Shown: positions 46,595-59,782, counted from the first letter of the stretch. The stretch: DNA of 64,000 bases from Diphasiastrum complanatum (GCA_029204225.1 CM055096.1:65816370-65880369); one strand, 5' to 3'. Notes: generated from the letters alone by a model not told the origin. A program made the numbers and translations.

Positions 46595-46955
46595 TGTTAT
46601 GGCCATATTCAGCTAAGGACATGGAATAGTCCTAATATCGTAGACCGGCCCTCCAATGTTCGAGATTATTGGTCACGCCTAGATTTAATTTCACATCGAG
46701 GCCTGTTGGTGACTAATGACCTGGAGAGGACCCAGACACTCTAATTGGACATATGGAGTAGTGCATGTATGTGTGACTGATATAGGCAGGAGGTATGCAT
46801 GAAGAGCTGTGACCTATTTATAGTTGCCCTGCATGGGGATTGCATGTGGTCATGCACAGGATCCTATTCTCTATATATTGAGGTAGTGATTATCCCGTCG
46901 ACGACTTTGGTCTAGGTTACCAATTGAGCTCTTCTCCTCTTGCTATCACATGGCA
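46595..46955 (+). repeat. Gypsy-2 5' LTR
   Basis: TGTTATGGCCATATTCAGC... to CACATGGCA. Matches 53509-53738 except for a segment of about 130 bp (46798-46935) missing there. That segment contains TATTTATAG and TATATATTGAG, candidate TATA boxes. Confidence 0.85.
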
Positions 46956-46965
46956 TGTCTTGGAT

Positions 46966-46977
46966 TAGTATCAGAGC
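46966..46977 (+). other. Gypsy-2 primer-binding site
   Basis: TAGTATCAGAGC differs at one base from the initiator-Met site TGGTATCAGAGC and follows the LTR by about 10 bp. Confidence 0.75.
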
Positions 46978-49900
46978 CTGGCTAAGATGCGGTCTTGGAT
47001 AGAATGGAGACGAATTCTTCATGGGATGGAAAGTTGAAGCACTTGGATCTTCATCCCGGTTTGGAGTGCTATTTTTCTCAAGGGAATTATGGAGTTGGGT
47101 TCACTAATCTCGGTTGATGCATGCTTGTCAAAATTTGGTGGTAGAGTGCTCTTCTACTTGTTCAGTTTTGATGTTGATGCTAAGAATTAGTTTGAACTCT
47201 TTTGTAATTTTCTGTTTTTTGGGAAAGCTTTCAATCAGTCGAAATTCTGGATGAGCAAATCGGAGTGGCTTGTAGCTTGAATCTGCATTTTATTGGAGGT
47301 TTAATGTTATGCAAATGTCCATAATGATGTTGATGTTGGATTCAAGTAGATTTAGCTATGTTTATGGATGAATAAACTGTTTACAGCTAAAAGAATTTGA
47401 ATCTAACAAATTGCATGATGAGGATTATGAGCTATTTAATTTAATCCTCTTGTGGATTCTAGAATTTTCGATCATAGAATGGAATTGCATGTGAAACTCT
47501 CTATTAACAAGCAGATTATGATGCCAGAAGGAGTGCGTTCTTTGCGAGAACTATCTTGGAAATCGTTTTGAAGTCTCTGCTTGCTGGTTACCAGCGATTG
47601 GGTGCATCCATCTGGGATTCATGAAGAAGCAAATCCGGAATGGGGAATCCGTTGGAATCTGTTAGGACCTTCTGATTTGTGTTTCTTACCCTACGGAATC
47701 CTCACATGATTGGATCTGTGAGTATTGAAGGCCGTGGGAAGGCTTTAAGGACTCCATTTAGGCTGATGATGCACACCATCAATCTCGAAAGTTAACAAAT
47801 GTTCATTGTGAAGCGTTGGCTGATTTTGGGTGTAGGCTTGAATGTGATCGATGAAACATGAGGTGGGCCGTGATGAAGCGTGTAGCTATGGAGGGTCTGT
47901 TGACTGTAGATCTCTCTCTCTCTCGCTTCAAGCAACCTTTTTCTCCTCATAGGTGGCTGCCTTTCTCTCGATGGTGGCGGCTGGAGCTGGGAACTCTCCT
48001 CTTCATTTCAAAATAAAAACCTTTTAGGGTTCTCTCATGTGACATGAAAGGCCTTATGTGTGGTTCTAGGCTTTTGCTTTGTGCATGGGTTTTTTTTTTA
48101 AGTTATAGTTGATTCGGTATGCATATTTTTATCGGTTTTTGCATGACGGTTTGTGTCAATGCTTGTTGCATGCCGATTGACCGAAGTTTTTAAAGGGATT
48201 GTCATTGGGTAACTTTTAAATTGGTTCCAAAGTGGATTTGGAAACTCGAAAAATTTAAGTTACTAGCTGTTGGAAGTATTTCTAGTTCGTACAGTGGCTA
48301 GATCTACTTACGGATGTAATGTAGGGATGTAGAGGATCGCCCACTTTCTAAGTTTCTACAACAAGCTTCAACGGAAATACGAAAATAATCAACAAAGATA
48401 AGAGCGCTAAGGCTTACCCAACTAGTGCCCGAAACAAAAATAAAGCTAATTAGAACAACAATAAAAATCCTTGCTAAGGCAAACCCAACTAGCAAGGTTG
48501 CTAAACTAAGACCTAGATTAACACCTAGAGGGTTTGAAAGATAAATTGCAGCTAACTAAATAAACCAATAGAAACACGCCACAATAATCCAATGAAAGGA
48601 GGCAAGAGGAGGCCCGGGCACCTTCCAGTGGGAACACAAAGAAATAGAATGATAATCTCAAAGAGAGAGCAATTTAGCATAATCTCAGAGTGTTGGTTAC
48701 AATGCAAATACCTCTCCTTTTATGGGAAGGAGGGTCTTCCATAAGTGTCTACTAACTTATGGGACTAATTAGTTTCTAGTTTTTCAAGAACTTCTAACTT
48801 AGAATTTAGAACTTCAAATTTTCTAACTTAGGAAAACTTAAGATAAAATATTTCTAGCCTTAAGTTTCCTAAGTCTAAGTTCTAAATCTAAGTTTAAGCT
48901 ATTTTATTATTATTTAAGCTTCTACTCATGGACTTACAAAACACATGCCATGGCTTGAAGTTTATTGACAGATACTCATGGACTTACAAAACACATGCCA
49001 CGGAGTTTTATTATTATTTTTTTATTTTCTCTGTGTTAGCACAGTTGTTAACACTAGCTCTCTGGTAGAGAAATTCCGATTTTTTGGGGCATGGTTGACA
49101 ATGCTGCAACCTTGGTTTTTTTTTAATATTGCTTTTCAGGTTTGGTAGAAGAAATTTAGTTTTCCTTTTCCCTGGACAATATACATGTACTGGACCTTAT
49201 TAACTTGACTTTTGGCTTTTGGTAATTTAATTTATTTTTAAGCCTAGTTTTTTTTGGAACTTTTGTAACATTATTTTTGTGTCAAGCTGTAATAATTGGT
49301 CTGAATTTTTTTTCTAAACCAATTTTGTCCAAACGATGGTAGTGGTACAATTCTCAGGCATGTACCCAGTAAAGGGATTCGATTCCTTGCCATTATGCTA
49401 TTTATCCACTTAACTCTGGAGTTTCGATACTCCCAGTAAATTGAGTTAGTGGGTGTTTTTGGTATTCTTCCTTTTTGACTTCGGTGTTGCACTGATAGGT
49501 TATCCTAAAAGATTTTGATCTTTACGATTGAGAAAACTAAAGCTTCCCAAATACTTGTTAAAGTAAATAATGGAATAAGGTCGTAATTTTTCTATATTTG
49601 TGTATCGAATATTGTAAAGAGTACTCGGATCCAAATATTATAGATTTCCATTAATTTCAGGCAACTTTAACGAAGTAATGGAGCTGGTGTGGTCAAAAGG
49701 GAAGTAGCCTAACATTTACTCGTGTCAGAGGAATTTTCGGAGACCTTCACTAGTGAAATTTTTCGGGTGACCGAAAAATCTAAGGGAGGAAGAAAATGAG
49801 ACACATAAGTAGGTAAAGGTGATAGTGTTGTGTAATTTGGATTGGTTAATAATCCCTATATAGAAATTGCATAGCACCGGTAAGTTGAATATATTTTGAA

Positions 49901-50099
49901 TTCATTAAATTGAATTTAATCTGGATATCTATAGGACCATGAGTTGACCCTATTTGTTAATTGGAAATTGTGACATGGAATGAGAATGACATTTGGTTCA
50001 CATTTGTACTGTAAAGAACCTTATTCCTAAGAGTTGTAACTCTCAGATGGTAGTAATTTGGGAGTATAGTACCAACCAGATGGGTTGTTTTATGTGATG
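46978..50099. other. Gypsy-2 internal region, 5' half, unassigned
   Basis: Gag and protease should lie here but no motif survives. 48290-49030 differs in composition (C-richer and A-rich) and may be a separate insertion; it includes a direct repeat of ATACTCATGGACTTACAAAAC (about 48921 and 48971). Confidence 0.4.
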
Positions 50100-50500
50100 G
50101 TAAAGCCATGTGCAGATTCTTGTTAAATCACAATTTTGAACTGGATTATTGTGATCCATTACGAACAAATTTGGGGATACTCCTTTTTTTTGGTGGGATA
50201 GATATGTGCATATGGTATTGGAAATCCAGATGGAGTTCTGAAATCTCTGGATTATCGGATAATGCAGTTAATGATCTCCTTGAAGGAACTGAATTCCTTG
50301 TACTATTTTAAATATAGATACTGGATATCTATTGGTATACTTTAGCTATATTGAAGTTTTCCTTTTGAATTTGAAGAATAAACTTAGGTCATTTCGATTG
50401 TAAATGAACGAGGTTTCTCGTCCATACTGGAGTTAATACCTAGTGGTATTCTTAGATGATATAGTCGCCTACTGTGGAAATTTAAGAAAATGGAGAATTC
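50100..50500 (+). pseudogene. Gypsy-2 reverse transcriptase trace
   Basis: GGTATTCTTAGATGATATAG (50444-50463) reads VFLDDI, the gypsy YLDD-type box. About 180 bp before it, LLEGTEFLVLF followed after stops by ILDIYWY-like text can be aligned with the conserved palm entry of gypsy reverse transcriptases. The identification is tentative because of stops and frameshifts. Confidence 0.5.
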
Positions 50501-51734
50501 AATAGGAGGAGGTATTTTTCTAGAAATGGTTGAAGATCGGATCCTATATTGGATATAGGATAGTCAGATAGTCTTTTTTGATTTTCTGATGGTCGGATCT
50601 AAAAGCACATGACTTTCTTAGAGAGAAAGCTGATGGTATGGGACATCAGTGATTTCAAAGAGGGAATTTTTGTGTGAGAATGATCTGTGGACCAGTGGTT
50701 AGTTTTTACATTATTTGTAATGCTAACAATTGAAACCATTGGTTAAACTTGTGTAGGGTATTTGGAGAGGTTATAAGATATAGATTCGGATCCCTCAATG
50801 GTATCTCATAAATTCCAAAACAGAAACCCTTAAGAACTATTTCTCTTTTATTATAAAATAAAACCTCTACTTTTTAGAAATTTCTTAAATACAAGACAAT
50901 GGGATTGAGATTCATATAATTCCTTCCAGTGTAGAACTAGGTTCTGAAGGACTGTTAAAGTTATATAAATTTAGACTTCCATTTTAGGTTTGTGAATATA
51001 GCTCAGAATCCGTTGATTGAGTGGAATTTTGACTTCATGAACCCAATTAATTAGCTCTATTTGATAGTTGATTATTGAGAGTAATGTTTCTATCACTCGG
51101 GATAAGATATTTTATGATTTTAAGGAAAAAGTCTGCTTTGTAATAGTATTGAATACTCATTACTGACTTTTTCAAATCTTTGATATCTTATACGTTGTCT
51201 CCTGAGAACTTTTTGATCGAAGTTATGGAATTTCTTTTAAAAGGGGGGAGAAGAAAATGATAGGAATAAGACTTTCATGGGATCAACCAGTTGCATAGAT
51301 TTCTTTTGTGGAATCCTGTTTGTGTGCAATGGTGGAACTATCCAGTGGAATAGAGAAAATCTCGTGATTGTTTTGAATAATCTAAAACTAGAGCAATTTT
51401 GGGGTATTTGAGTTGTGAGATATTCATGAATATGGGAAGTAGTGGTAAAGATTAAATTAAGATTCACTGATTGGCTACCAAGTACCATTTAGTTATGGAT
51501 TGAATTAGTGGAATAAAGCTTTAATCTAAACCTTTTGTCCAAAGATGTCTGTATAAGTCAGCCTAATCTTAGTTTGTGCACTAAGATTTGAAGTAGGTTG
51601 ATTGGTTGAAGGAATTTTGTTGATAAAGGTGCGATGGTTGGAAGACTTGAGATGTGGAATGACTCACTTCAGAGATTTCCCAGATATGTTATTTACTCAA
51701 GAGAAATAGAATTTTCTGTAGCTGAGTTGCAAGA

Positions 51735-51810
51735 TTCTCAGTGAGATATGTGAGTAACATATGCGGAGTTTGTAGGAATCTGCCAAATAAGAATATATGT
51801 GTTTATGTAT
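51735..51810 (+). pseudogene. Gypsy-2 integrase zinc-finger trace
   Basis: MRYVSNICGVCRNLPNKN fits the YV..C..CQ..K signature of the gypsy integrase zinc-binding domain, at about the right distance between the reverse transcriptase trace and the C-terminus. Confidence 0.5.
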
Positions 51811-53349
51811 TGGGTCATAGTGAGATTATTCTCATATGTGCACGATTAATCTTTTTTGAATCTACTATGTATTCCTGGTTACTAAGGTTATCTGGTCCAC
51901 TTAACCTAGTTGTTGAACATAGACATATGATCAAGTATTGTGTTTGACAATCACTTGCAGAGTTAACAAATTTGTTCCGATAGACCTATATGTTAACTTA
52001 AATGTGATTTGGATATGGATCTAAATATGTACAGTACAATTAAGATCTGCACCTAGACATTTAAGATTTCTAAGTCATGAGCAATTAACTTGAGTAGTTG
52101 ATTTATTCCTGTGTGAAGTCAATTGGTAAAACGGATAGTGTGAAGAGAGTTCACCGGAAACTGTTTGTTTTGCGTGTATTGCTTGTGAGACACATAGTTT
52201 ATGAGTCATTTGAATTCATTAGAGAATTGTGTGCATAGGATACTGAATTCTTGGATGAGTATTTCTTAGTTTAGAAATAAACTTGATTCATTAGTGATAG
52301 TATCTCTGTGAGCTCAATTGGAAACCGGATCCTAATGGTGCCAAGAATGGTAAACTAAATTTTGGAATTTAGTAGAACTTTGTAATCTCTAGAGATTGTT
52401 CTACGTGATTGTATAAAATTTATCTTGTTAAAGACATGTTATAAAGGTCTTTAATTACTTGGTTGATTGTAGAATTTGGAACTCATAATCTGATTAAGAA
52501 TTGGTTTGGAAGAATATCCTTGAGGAAAAGATTTCAGAATGATTCTTATATTTTCTAAGTTGTATGTAGTGCATATACTCCAATATCTTTCAGTGATTAA
52601 GTATGGTTTTAGAATCCTAAGAAATATAATTGACGAATCATAAGTTTCTAAATGTATATGATTGACGAATCATAAATTGATACTTAAAGGTCAATTGAAG
52701 ATTTTAAGGAAATGTGAGGATTCTTAAGATAATGAGTAATTCTTGATCAATTGGGAGAGTCAAGGATTTAGATCTGTTAGTTGAACTCTAAACTCCTTTA
52801 CTCAAGTGTGTACTTGAGATTGTATGAATCTCACAGGCCTGTCCATTAAGTAATTGTTTACTTATGAGAAATTGCTTTCTTTACAGATTGTAGTCTATAA
52901 GTGCTTGTGTAAAAAGTTCAGTCTATATCTCCAGTTTTGTAGGAGACAGATAAATCTATTAAGATACGGATAGATGTTGATTTCTTGCATATGATGCCAG
53001 AAATGGGGCTGTTAACTCATTAGAGTAACTACAGTACTCGGGTTTGAGTTATGATTGTCTAAGACTTGATGGATCTCCTAGAGATTTTAGATGACTGAAT
53101 TGTGATATTTTTTAAAAATATTTGTATATTCTAATAATATAGTTACCAAGAAGCCTTATTTTATGCAAGATAATTGAAATGAAATTTCTTCGGCTTTTGG
53201 ATTTGATTTCTGAAATAAGGTAAGTCACATAGTGTTTCATGTAGTTGGGATTACATGAAGGTGATGAACTCTTCTTTTGGATAAGATCAACCCATTTGGA
53301 AGATTTATAGCTTAGTGTATCTTTTGGAATTTGAATTAGTATTCTTGAG

Positions 53350-53508
53350 TAGAGGCAAGCAATTAAAAAATTGTTGCATCAGTGCTTATTTAGATGGAAA
53401 AATCATACTAAGAATAATGATTTATGGGAAAGATTTGAAAGCTTAAGGAATAGTTTCATGTTTTCTTTTCCCCGTTTTGAGGACAGAACTTATTTAAGGG
53501 AGGAAGAA
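53350..53508 (+). pseudogene. Gypsy-2 polyprotein C-terminus and polypurine tract
   Basis: FRWKNHTKNNDLWERFESLR and the following FPRFEDRTYLREEE correspond to the end of gypsy polyproteins (W..HS..EATWE.E...R..FP..FED). The purine tract AAGGGAGGAAGAA touches the 3' LTR. Confidence 0.75.
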
Positions 53509-53738
53509 TGTTATGGCCATATTCAGCTAAGGACATGGAATAGTCCTAATATGGTAGACCGACCTTCCAGTGTTTGAGATTATTGGTCACACCTAGATTT
53601 ATTTCCACATCGAGGCCTGTTGGTGACTAATGACCTTGAGAGGACCCAAACACTCTAATTGAGACATATGGAGTAGTGCATGTACGTGTGACTGATATAG
53701 ACAAGAGGTATGCATTCTCCACTTGCTATCACATGGCA
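53509..53738 (+). repeat. Gypsy-2 3' LTR, internally deleted
   Basis: Nearly identical to the start of 46595-46955 for about 200 bp, then skips to TCTCCACTTGCTATCACATGG. Both LTRs end in CACATGGCA. Confidence 0.85.
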
Positions 53739-55478
53739 TGGCATGGCTTGGGGGCTAGATCCAAGAGGATTCTCCAGGAGGGATCTAGGATTGGTTGGGT
53801 GGTTTTGCTCCACAGTCTCTCTTGTGTTTTCCTATCCTCATCTTAGGGATTTTCCCTAGTGGTATTTACACATTTTGACAAAATCCCACGGTTGGGGGCC
53901 CTTACTTGGCTAGTGCCATCAAGTTTCAACGAAATGCCATGAACGAAAAAAAACCTCAGGAGCTCCAAAGCTCTTCCTTTCTATAGGGGGGGGCATTGGA
54001 ATTTGCAAGTTTGGTTTGCGGCTTCAATGTTTACTGCTATAGTTTTGTAGCTTTGCTTCACTATTTCATTGATTCAAAGATTCCTAAGCACTGGTTTCCT
54101 AAGCACTGATCCATAAGAGTCATAAATTTAAGACTGTAAGTTAAAAAGTTCATTCCTTCTTCCTTCAAAGTTCACTCTTACTCTTTAGTGAGTGGATGAA
54201 AGCTGCATCTACATTGTTGATTGTTGCTTCAGCTTCTATAAATTCAAGTGCAAAGTCATGTGTCACACCAGTTTTTGCAAGGTTGAAGCTTGATGTTGTT
54301 TCCTGGCAATTTTGTCATCTGAAAAAAAACTCAGTTCATGTTTTGTGATTTGAAGCAACATATCATTATGCTTCTGAATAATTCCTCATGGTAGGTTCTC
54401 AACTTCTCTAATCTCAGTTGAGTTTTCAATTTTTGTACATGTGATGCATATTTTTTTTTAAGCTACTTTTTTGTCACGTTGATTCCTTGAGTTGTGTGAG
54501 TGACAGTTGACTGATTCTTGAAAGTTTGAAGTCTGAGTGATTCCATGCTTTTTCACCTTTATAATCTCATATTATGCTTTGGAAGTATGAAGTCCTCTCA
54601 TTAAACTTGTCATTGAGACTTTATGGGAATTGTGTTCTAAGGAATCTCGAACATAACAAAACCTTTAAAGCCTTAAAAGTTAAAGGGATGAACAATGCAG
54701 AAATCCCACTTCCAAATTCTTCAGACTTCTATCAAGTGGAATAAAAGCGAGCGAGTTATTTTTCAAAGAGCATGTAAGTTAGGAATTCAAAGCTACAATG
54801 TATTGTGCAGGAGCCCACATTAAGGCTTCACTGGACATTAGAAAATCTGAAAAAGCTTTAGAAACTTGAACAGTGATGTGGTAATCTACATAATCATCTG
54901 ATTATATTTAATGTTAATGTTTTGCAATATATAAACCTTCCAAATTGCAGATCAAATTTGCATGCATGTTTCACTTGTTTCTTGTTGCTTGCATAAGAAA
55001 CAAGTTAATCTCACTTGAGTTGTGAGATTTTCTTTCATTCTTTGAAGTTTGTATTTCAACTTTCAAGAGACTCATAAGTGTAGCAAACTAATAGAGATGT
55101 AAGAATGAAGATTTCAGTTTTTATTGCATGGTGAGATACATGAGGTAGCAGCCTTTGAACGACTATAACCTGTGGTAGGAGAATGATAGTAAGTAAACTT
55201 ATAGTAGTTGCATGGTGAGACAAATAACTATTTCTACAATTTTTTTGTCTGTGTTTTCATCAAAATATTAGGCTTTTTTGTTGTTATGGTACATTAAGGA
55301 TGGTTGCATGGTATTTGGAATTTGGATGTACCTATGATTATTCAATAGTTCATTGAAATGTAGCTGATTGAAATGTAGCCAGCATTCACTTTCTCACAAG
55401 ACATAGATCATTCACTATTGCAGGTCTTAAGGCTTCTTGTTGCCTCACAATTACACAAACTAAGAAACTCAACTTCCA
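53739..55478. other. unassigned spacer before the hAT relic
   Basis: AT-rich with a G8 run near 53988 and several short A/T runs. Probably contains the 5' terminal part of the hAT element, but I could not find a terminal inverted repeat. No gene seen. Confidence 0.4.
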
Positions 55479-57582
55479 TTGCCCTTGCACGCATCAATGG
55501 AAGCTTCCAAAGATGCAGCTGGAGCAAGTGAAAAACATGTAGTTAAATTCACTAAGAGAAAACAAACAAGCATCTTGGTCATGCTTGAAGCTAACAAAAA
55601 AAAAAAGCACACTGAAAAGTATGGTTGCAATGGGTGTAATGACGAGGGAAAAGATGAGGAGCAAGAAAAGATTCAAGCAGAGAATTCAAAAAAGAATCTA
55701 GAGGCCCTTAGAATTGTAGAAGCTTGTAATATGTGGCAAGATAGGTGGATTATCGACTACCCATGGCTAGAGTTCAGTAAAAAACTAGGGAGGGTGTATT
55801 GTAAAGTGTGTAGGAAGCAGCCCAAACGTTCTAAAAATGTATTTGGAACTATGGGAGGCACCAACTTTTGTGCTAGTGCTTGATTGGATCATGGCAAATC
55901 CAAAATGCATAAAGACATTTATAGAGACCAAATTGAAGTTGAAAAATAGGCAATACAAGTGACTAATACCACAATTCGAGGTAAAAAAAGAAGAGGCATT
56001 ATGGACTTTGTTTAAAGTTACTTCATTGCAAAAGAAGATCTTCCATATAGCAAGTTTCCATCGGAATTGCGGTTGTTACATCCCTTGGTCTCAAAACAAT
56101 GACAAAGAGTCTCTACCAACATGATAAAGCTTGTGCTGAATTTGTAAAATACATTGGCACAAGCCAATATTTTGGAAAAGTAAGAAAAAGTCCTTTCTTT
56201 GGATTAATGGTGGATGAATCCACAGATATATCCGACAAGAAGTCGCTGATTATTTATGCGTCTTACATTGAAAGCTTTAATGTTGTAACATCTTATTTGT
56301 GCCTAATCTCCTTAGAAAATGTGAACGCCAAAGCTATTTTTGGTGTAATCATGGAAGTCATTCGTGAGTCAAACTTAGACATAAGGAAGTTCATAGGGTT
56401 TGGATCTGATGGAGCGGGAGTCATGATAGGTTCGGTCACAGAAGTTGTAACTAGGCTGAAAAAATCATGTTTTTATCAAGTATCCATTGTATTGCACAAC
56501 ACATAGATGCAATCTAGCATGTTCAGGTTTAGCTTCCAAATTAGCATATTCCAGCTTTATTGACGCATTAGTGAATGCAACTAATGCTTTCTTTTCCAAT
56601 AGCTGCAAGAGGCAGTATCTTTTACATATGTTACAAGAAGAAATGGCTAATGATGTACTGAAGTTGAGTCGGATTAATACCACGAGATGGTTGAGTCAGC
56701 ACGGCGCCATAAAGCGCATATGTGATATTTTGCAACCTGTTTTTTATTGCATAAAAGACGAATTTGACAAACTTTCAAAAAAAAAAACATGTTCTCAAAA
56801 AGATGTCATCTTCCTTGACGAGGATGATCAAGATGTTGGTGAAGATGAATTGGAAGTAGCCTTGGCATCTACAAGCAAGTTAAAAAAGGCGATTCAGGCT
56901 GCTGCTACCAAAAAGCTTCTAAAGAGATTGTGCGATTTCAAAACCATATACACTTTACATTTTCTTGCTGATTTACTTGGCAAGTTGTCAATTTTAAGCT
57001 TGAAATTTCAGCGAGAGGTTGGAGCGATTCCAGGAATTGTTTCTGGTGAGATCGCGATGATCGAACTTGAGTACATAGAAGACCCTTCGACTAATTTGAA
57101 TGCTGGAACATACGACAATTAAGGATATCCTATTTTACCAGATTATGGACTTGAAAATGGTTATCTACAAAGGCTACAAATCTGTATACAAGGGAATATG
57201 TATTAAGATATAGAAATCAATAGGTCTGTTGTAGGAGATGACTTGCAAGAGGCTACTGACTTCCAAAAGTCATTTTCTCATGCTATAGTTAAAAACTTGT
57301 CAAAACAGTTTCAAGCTAGAGATCATTTAAGTTGTTTCAAGGCACTATCTCCTAGCAATATACCAAAATGTATGAGAGAAATGAAAGATTATGGGTATAA
57401 AGAGATAAATTGTCTTGCTAATTTTTATGGAATAGAATTGATACCCTGGATGCCTTAATGCACATTTCAATTGAAGGAAGTGATGACCTCGATTCACTGG
57501 ACTTTTCAAATGCTATTAGCTCCTGGACGAGGTCTGCTGAATATAGACACATTTTTGAAGACTCGAATGACAAGTTGATGTA
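55479..57582 (+). pseudogene. hAT-superfamily transposase of the ZNF862/DUF4371 type, broken
   Basis: Transposases of this type cut and paste DNA elements. In order: a basic N-terminus; a TTF-type zinc finger region (WLEFSKKLGRVYCKVC, then after a stop LDHGKSKMHKD with the His ligands); the DUF4371 part with LMVDESTDISDKK (first Asp) and GFGSDGAGVMIG (second Asp), 56099-56506; THRCNLACSGLA and TRWLSQ (56495-56690); and an end reading FSNAISSWTRSAEYRHIF before a stop at about 57580. At least five stops or frameshifts separate the pieces, for example at 55880, 56099, 56505 and 57120. The start is the ATG at 55479 or the one at 55497. A typical hAT dimerisation motif is not seen. Confidence 0.82.
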
Positions 57583-57950
57583 AACATTTACTGCCTACAT
57601 TTTGGTAAGTTTTCAGCTCATATATTTTTCTAGGTGCTAAATGAATAGTTGAGGAATTCTCTAATGATTTGTCTTTTCATTAACTATCGTTTCTATCTTG
57701 ATTTCTGATTGTGCTAATGAATAATTCTATGTGCTTGTACAAACACTGAATCAAAGGTATTAGTTCCCACAATACAAAAAATTCAGTAAGTCTACTGATT
57801 AATGTCTAGAAAATTTCCAATTTTTTTTTGTCAATTGGAAAACCATAATGACTAGTAGTCATCCATGTTTCAGAATCTAAAATAGAATAATGGACAAGCA
57901 CATAAATGGGAGTGAAAAATTGAAACCTGATTGTTAGCAATCGTTTAAAC
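57583..57950. other. unassigned spacer after the hAT relic
   Basis: No gene or clear terminal repeat seen. Confidence 0.4.
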
Positions 57951-59060
57951 ACATAGGTGCTCTTTGAGTGATTTGAGCACATGTTGGAGAGCCAATCTAC
58001 AAGTTTTGTTTAGATGCTAAAATGCTAAAATAGACTCATATAATTGTTTGTCAATTAAGTTGATGTGACGAAGTCAGCCGATATAACCAGAATTTTGCAA
58101 GTTCTTGGTGATTTCAAGTGATATCTTAGCCGAGTATGCATTTTTTGGTAAGTTTTTTGCCCTATATTTAGGTTTCCTGCAAACTTAAATGAGAATTTTA
58201 TTGTGCATTTTATTTCCTTGTTGCTAGATTTTATTTCTATCCTTGATATATCCATGTTCACCCAATGTGTTCTCACATTCCTTCAGCAAAGAAAGTTTCC
58301 ATGATATTCTTTAGGCCCTAAAAAAAAGTTCAATGAGCTTCTTGAGGTACGTTTCAAAACATATTCGTAAGCGATACTCCTACTAATGTTGACTTGAAAT
58401 ATATATATCTTGGAGTCCCTTGTGTGATTTGACCTTATGATGTTTGAGAGCTGATTTGTCTTTTATTTAGATGTTTAATGCTCAAAAGTGGGTTAAGTTC
58501 ATGTGATCATTTGTCTATGTTGATGTGTTAAATATAACCAGAATTTTGCCTATTCCAGCCATCCGTTGAAGTGATATCTTGTCTAAATATGCAATATTTT
58601 GGGAAGTTTTCTGCTCTATATTTAGGTTTGTTCCAAACTTAAATGAGAATTTTATCATGCATTTTACTTCCTTGTTGCTGGATTTTATTTCTATCCGTGA
58701 TATATCCATGTTCACCAAATATGTGTTCTCACATTTCTTTAGCAAAGAAAATTTTCATGATATTCTTTAGTCCCTAAAAAAAGGTTCGATGAGCTTCTTG
58801 AGGTACTTTTCAAAACAGATTCGTAAGCGGTACTCCTACTAATGTTGATTAGAAATATATATGTTGGAGTCCCTTGTGATTTGAGCACATGATGTTTGAG
58901 AGTTGATTTGTCTTTTATTTAGATGTTTAAATGCTCAAAAGTGGGTCAAGTTCATGTAATCATTTGTCTATATTGATGTGTTGAATATAACCTGCCATGA
59001 GTTGAAGTGATATCTCGTCTAAATATGCAACATTTTGGAAAGTTTTTTTGCTTCTCATCT
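57951..59060. repeat. tandem repeat, unit about 455-460 bp
   Basis: The words TTGATGTG...ATAACC, TGAAGTGATATCT, TTTATTTCTATCC(T/G)TGATATATCCATGTTC and GAGCTTCTTGAGGTAC recur in register. Unit starts are marked by TGATGTG at 58061, 58521 and 58974, so the spacings are 460 and 453 bp. Units 1 and 2 are complete and closely similar, the third stops after ~85 bp, and a diverged end of an earlier unit lies at 57951-58060. Open frames at 58055-58276 (-) and 58515-58745 (-) are the same frame in two units; both begin from ESNE-type text and have no known domain. Confidence 0.88.
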
Positions 59061-59300
59061 AACTTGTTACAAAATTTCTATGATATGCCCTAGGATCCAA
59101 GGAATAGGTCGATAAGCATGGATCTTATTATCGAGGTACGAGGCAACTAAGGATGACAAAAGAGAGCCAACAACAAATTGTTGCTTGGTGTTAGCCTTAA
59201 TGGCTCTCTTGAGCTCCCCAAAAACCGTTAAGGTTCCAAGGGTCCCTGACCTAACGTATAGTTAGATTCTACTAGACTATGGAGGATTTGAGATGAGATC
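59061..59300. other. unassigned spacer
   Basis: No signal other than the tail of the tandem array. Confidence 0.35.
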
Positions 59301-59700
59301 CTTTCCTTCATGAGGTTGCCAACCATCAGTATTTTGTTCAGTAACTGGGCGGCGGCCTGGAGGGCTGGATCTCGATGGCCTCTACCAGGTAACTGTCATT
59401 GGTCCAATGCAATTCTGTGGTAGTTTCCATGAAAGGCTTTATGATATTTTTGGCGTGCTTGTGGTTTGGTGAAGGGTGTGTCCCTGAAGAAATTCCTATG
59501 GCTGCAAGGGCGGCATCAATAACTCGCACGTTGTGGGTAGCTCCCTAGTAGGTGATATAAAACTTGGATTGATTCTCATTCCAAGTGCTATAGCCCATGT
59601 TAATAAATTTCATATTGATTTTGTTTGACTCAGGCACGCTCATGGATACCCATTGCTGTGAGCAAAGGCTCAACAAGGGTCATCCACTCAGCCACCCTGC
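59301..59700 (-). pseudogene. unrecognised coding remnant
   Basis: On the minus strand about 110 codons with a single TAG (59549) read like protein, including YSTWNENQSKFYI before the stop and VRVIDAALAAIGISSG after it. I do not recognise it. A second minus frame around 59640-59700 (MTLVEPLLTAMGIHE) is also open. This could be the gag of the adjoining minus-strand gypsy or a host gene scrap. Confidence 0.3.
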
Positions 59701-59782
59701 TTGTGCTAGGAAGCACCATAAGATTAGCCTATAAAAGGGATGAATTGAATTTCATTTTATAGTCCAAAACTGATTAGCCAAA

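Larger units (their letters stand above)
46595..53738 (+). mobile_element. Gypsy-2: heavily decayed Ty3/gypsy element with both LTRs
   Basis: Paired LTRs (46595-46955 and 53509-53738), a primer site, traces of reverse transcriptase and integrase, a recognisable polyprotein C-terminus and a purine tract in the right order. The internal plus strand from about 49.5 to 53.4 kb is visibly poor in C and rich in T and G, and no frame longer than ~70 codons survives. Confidence 0.85.

Noticed and set aside
55479-57582. Intact domesticated hAT-derived host gene
   Set aside because: Stops and frameshifts separate every domain and no splice sites remove them.
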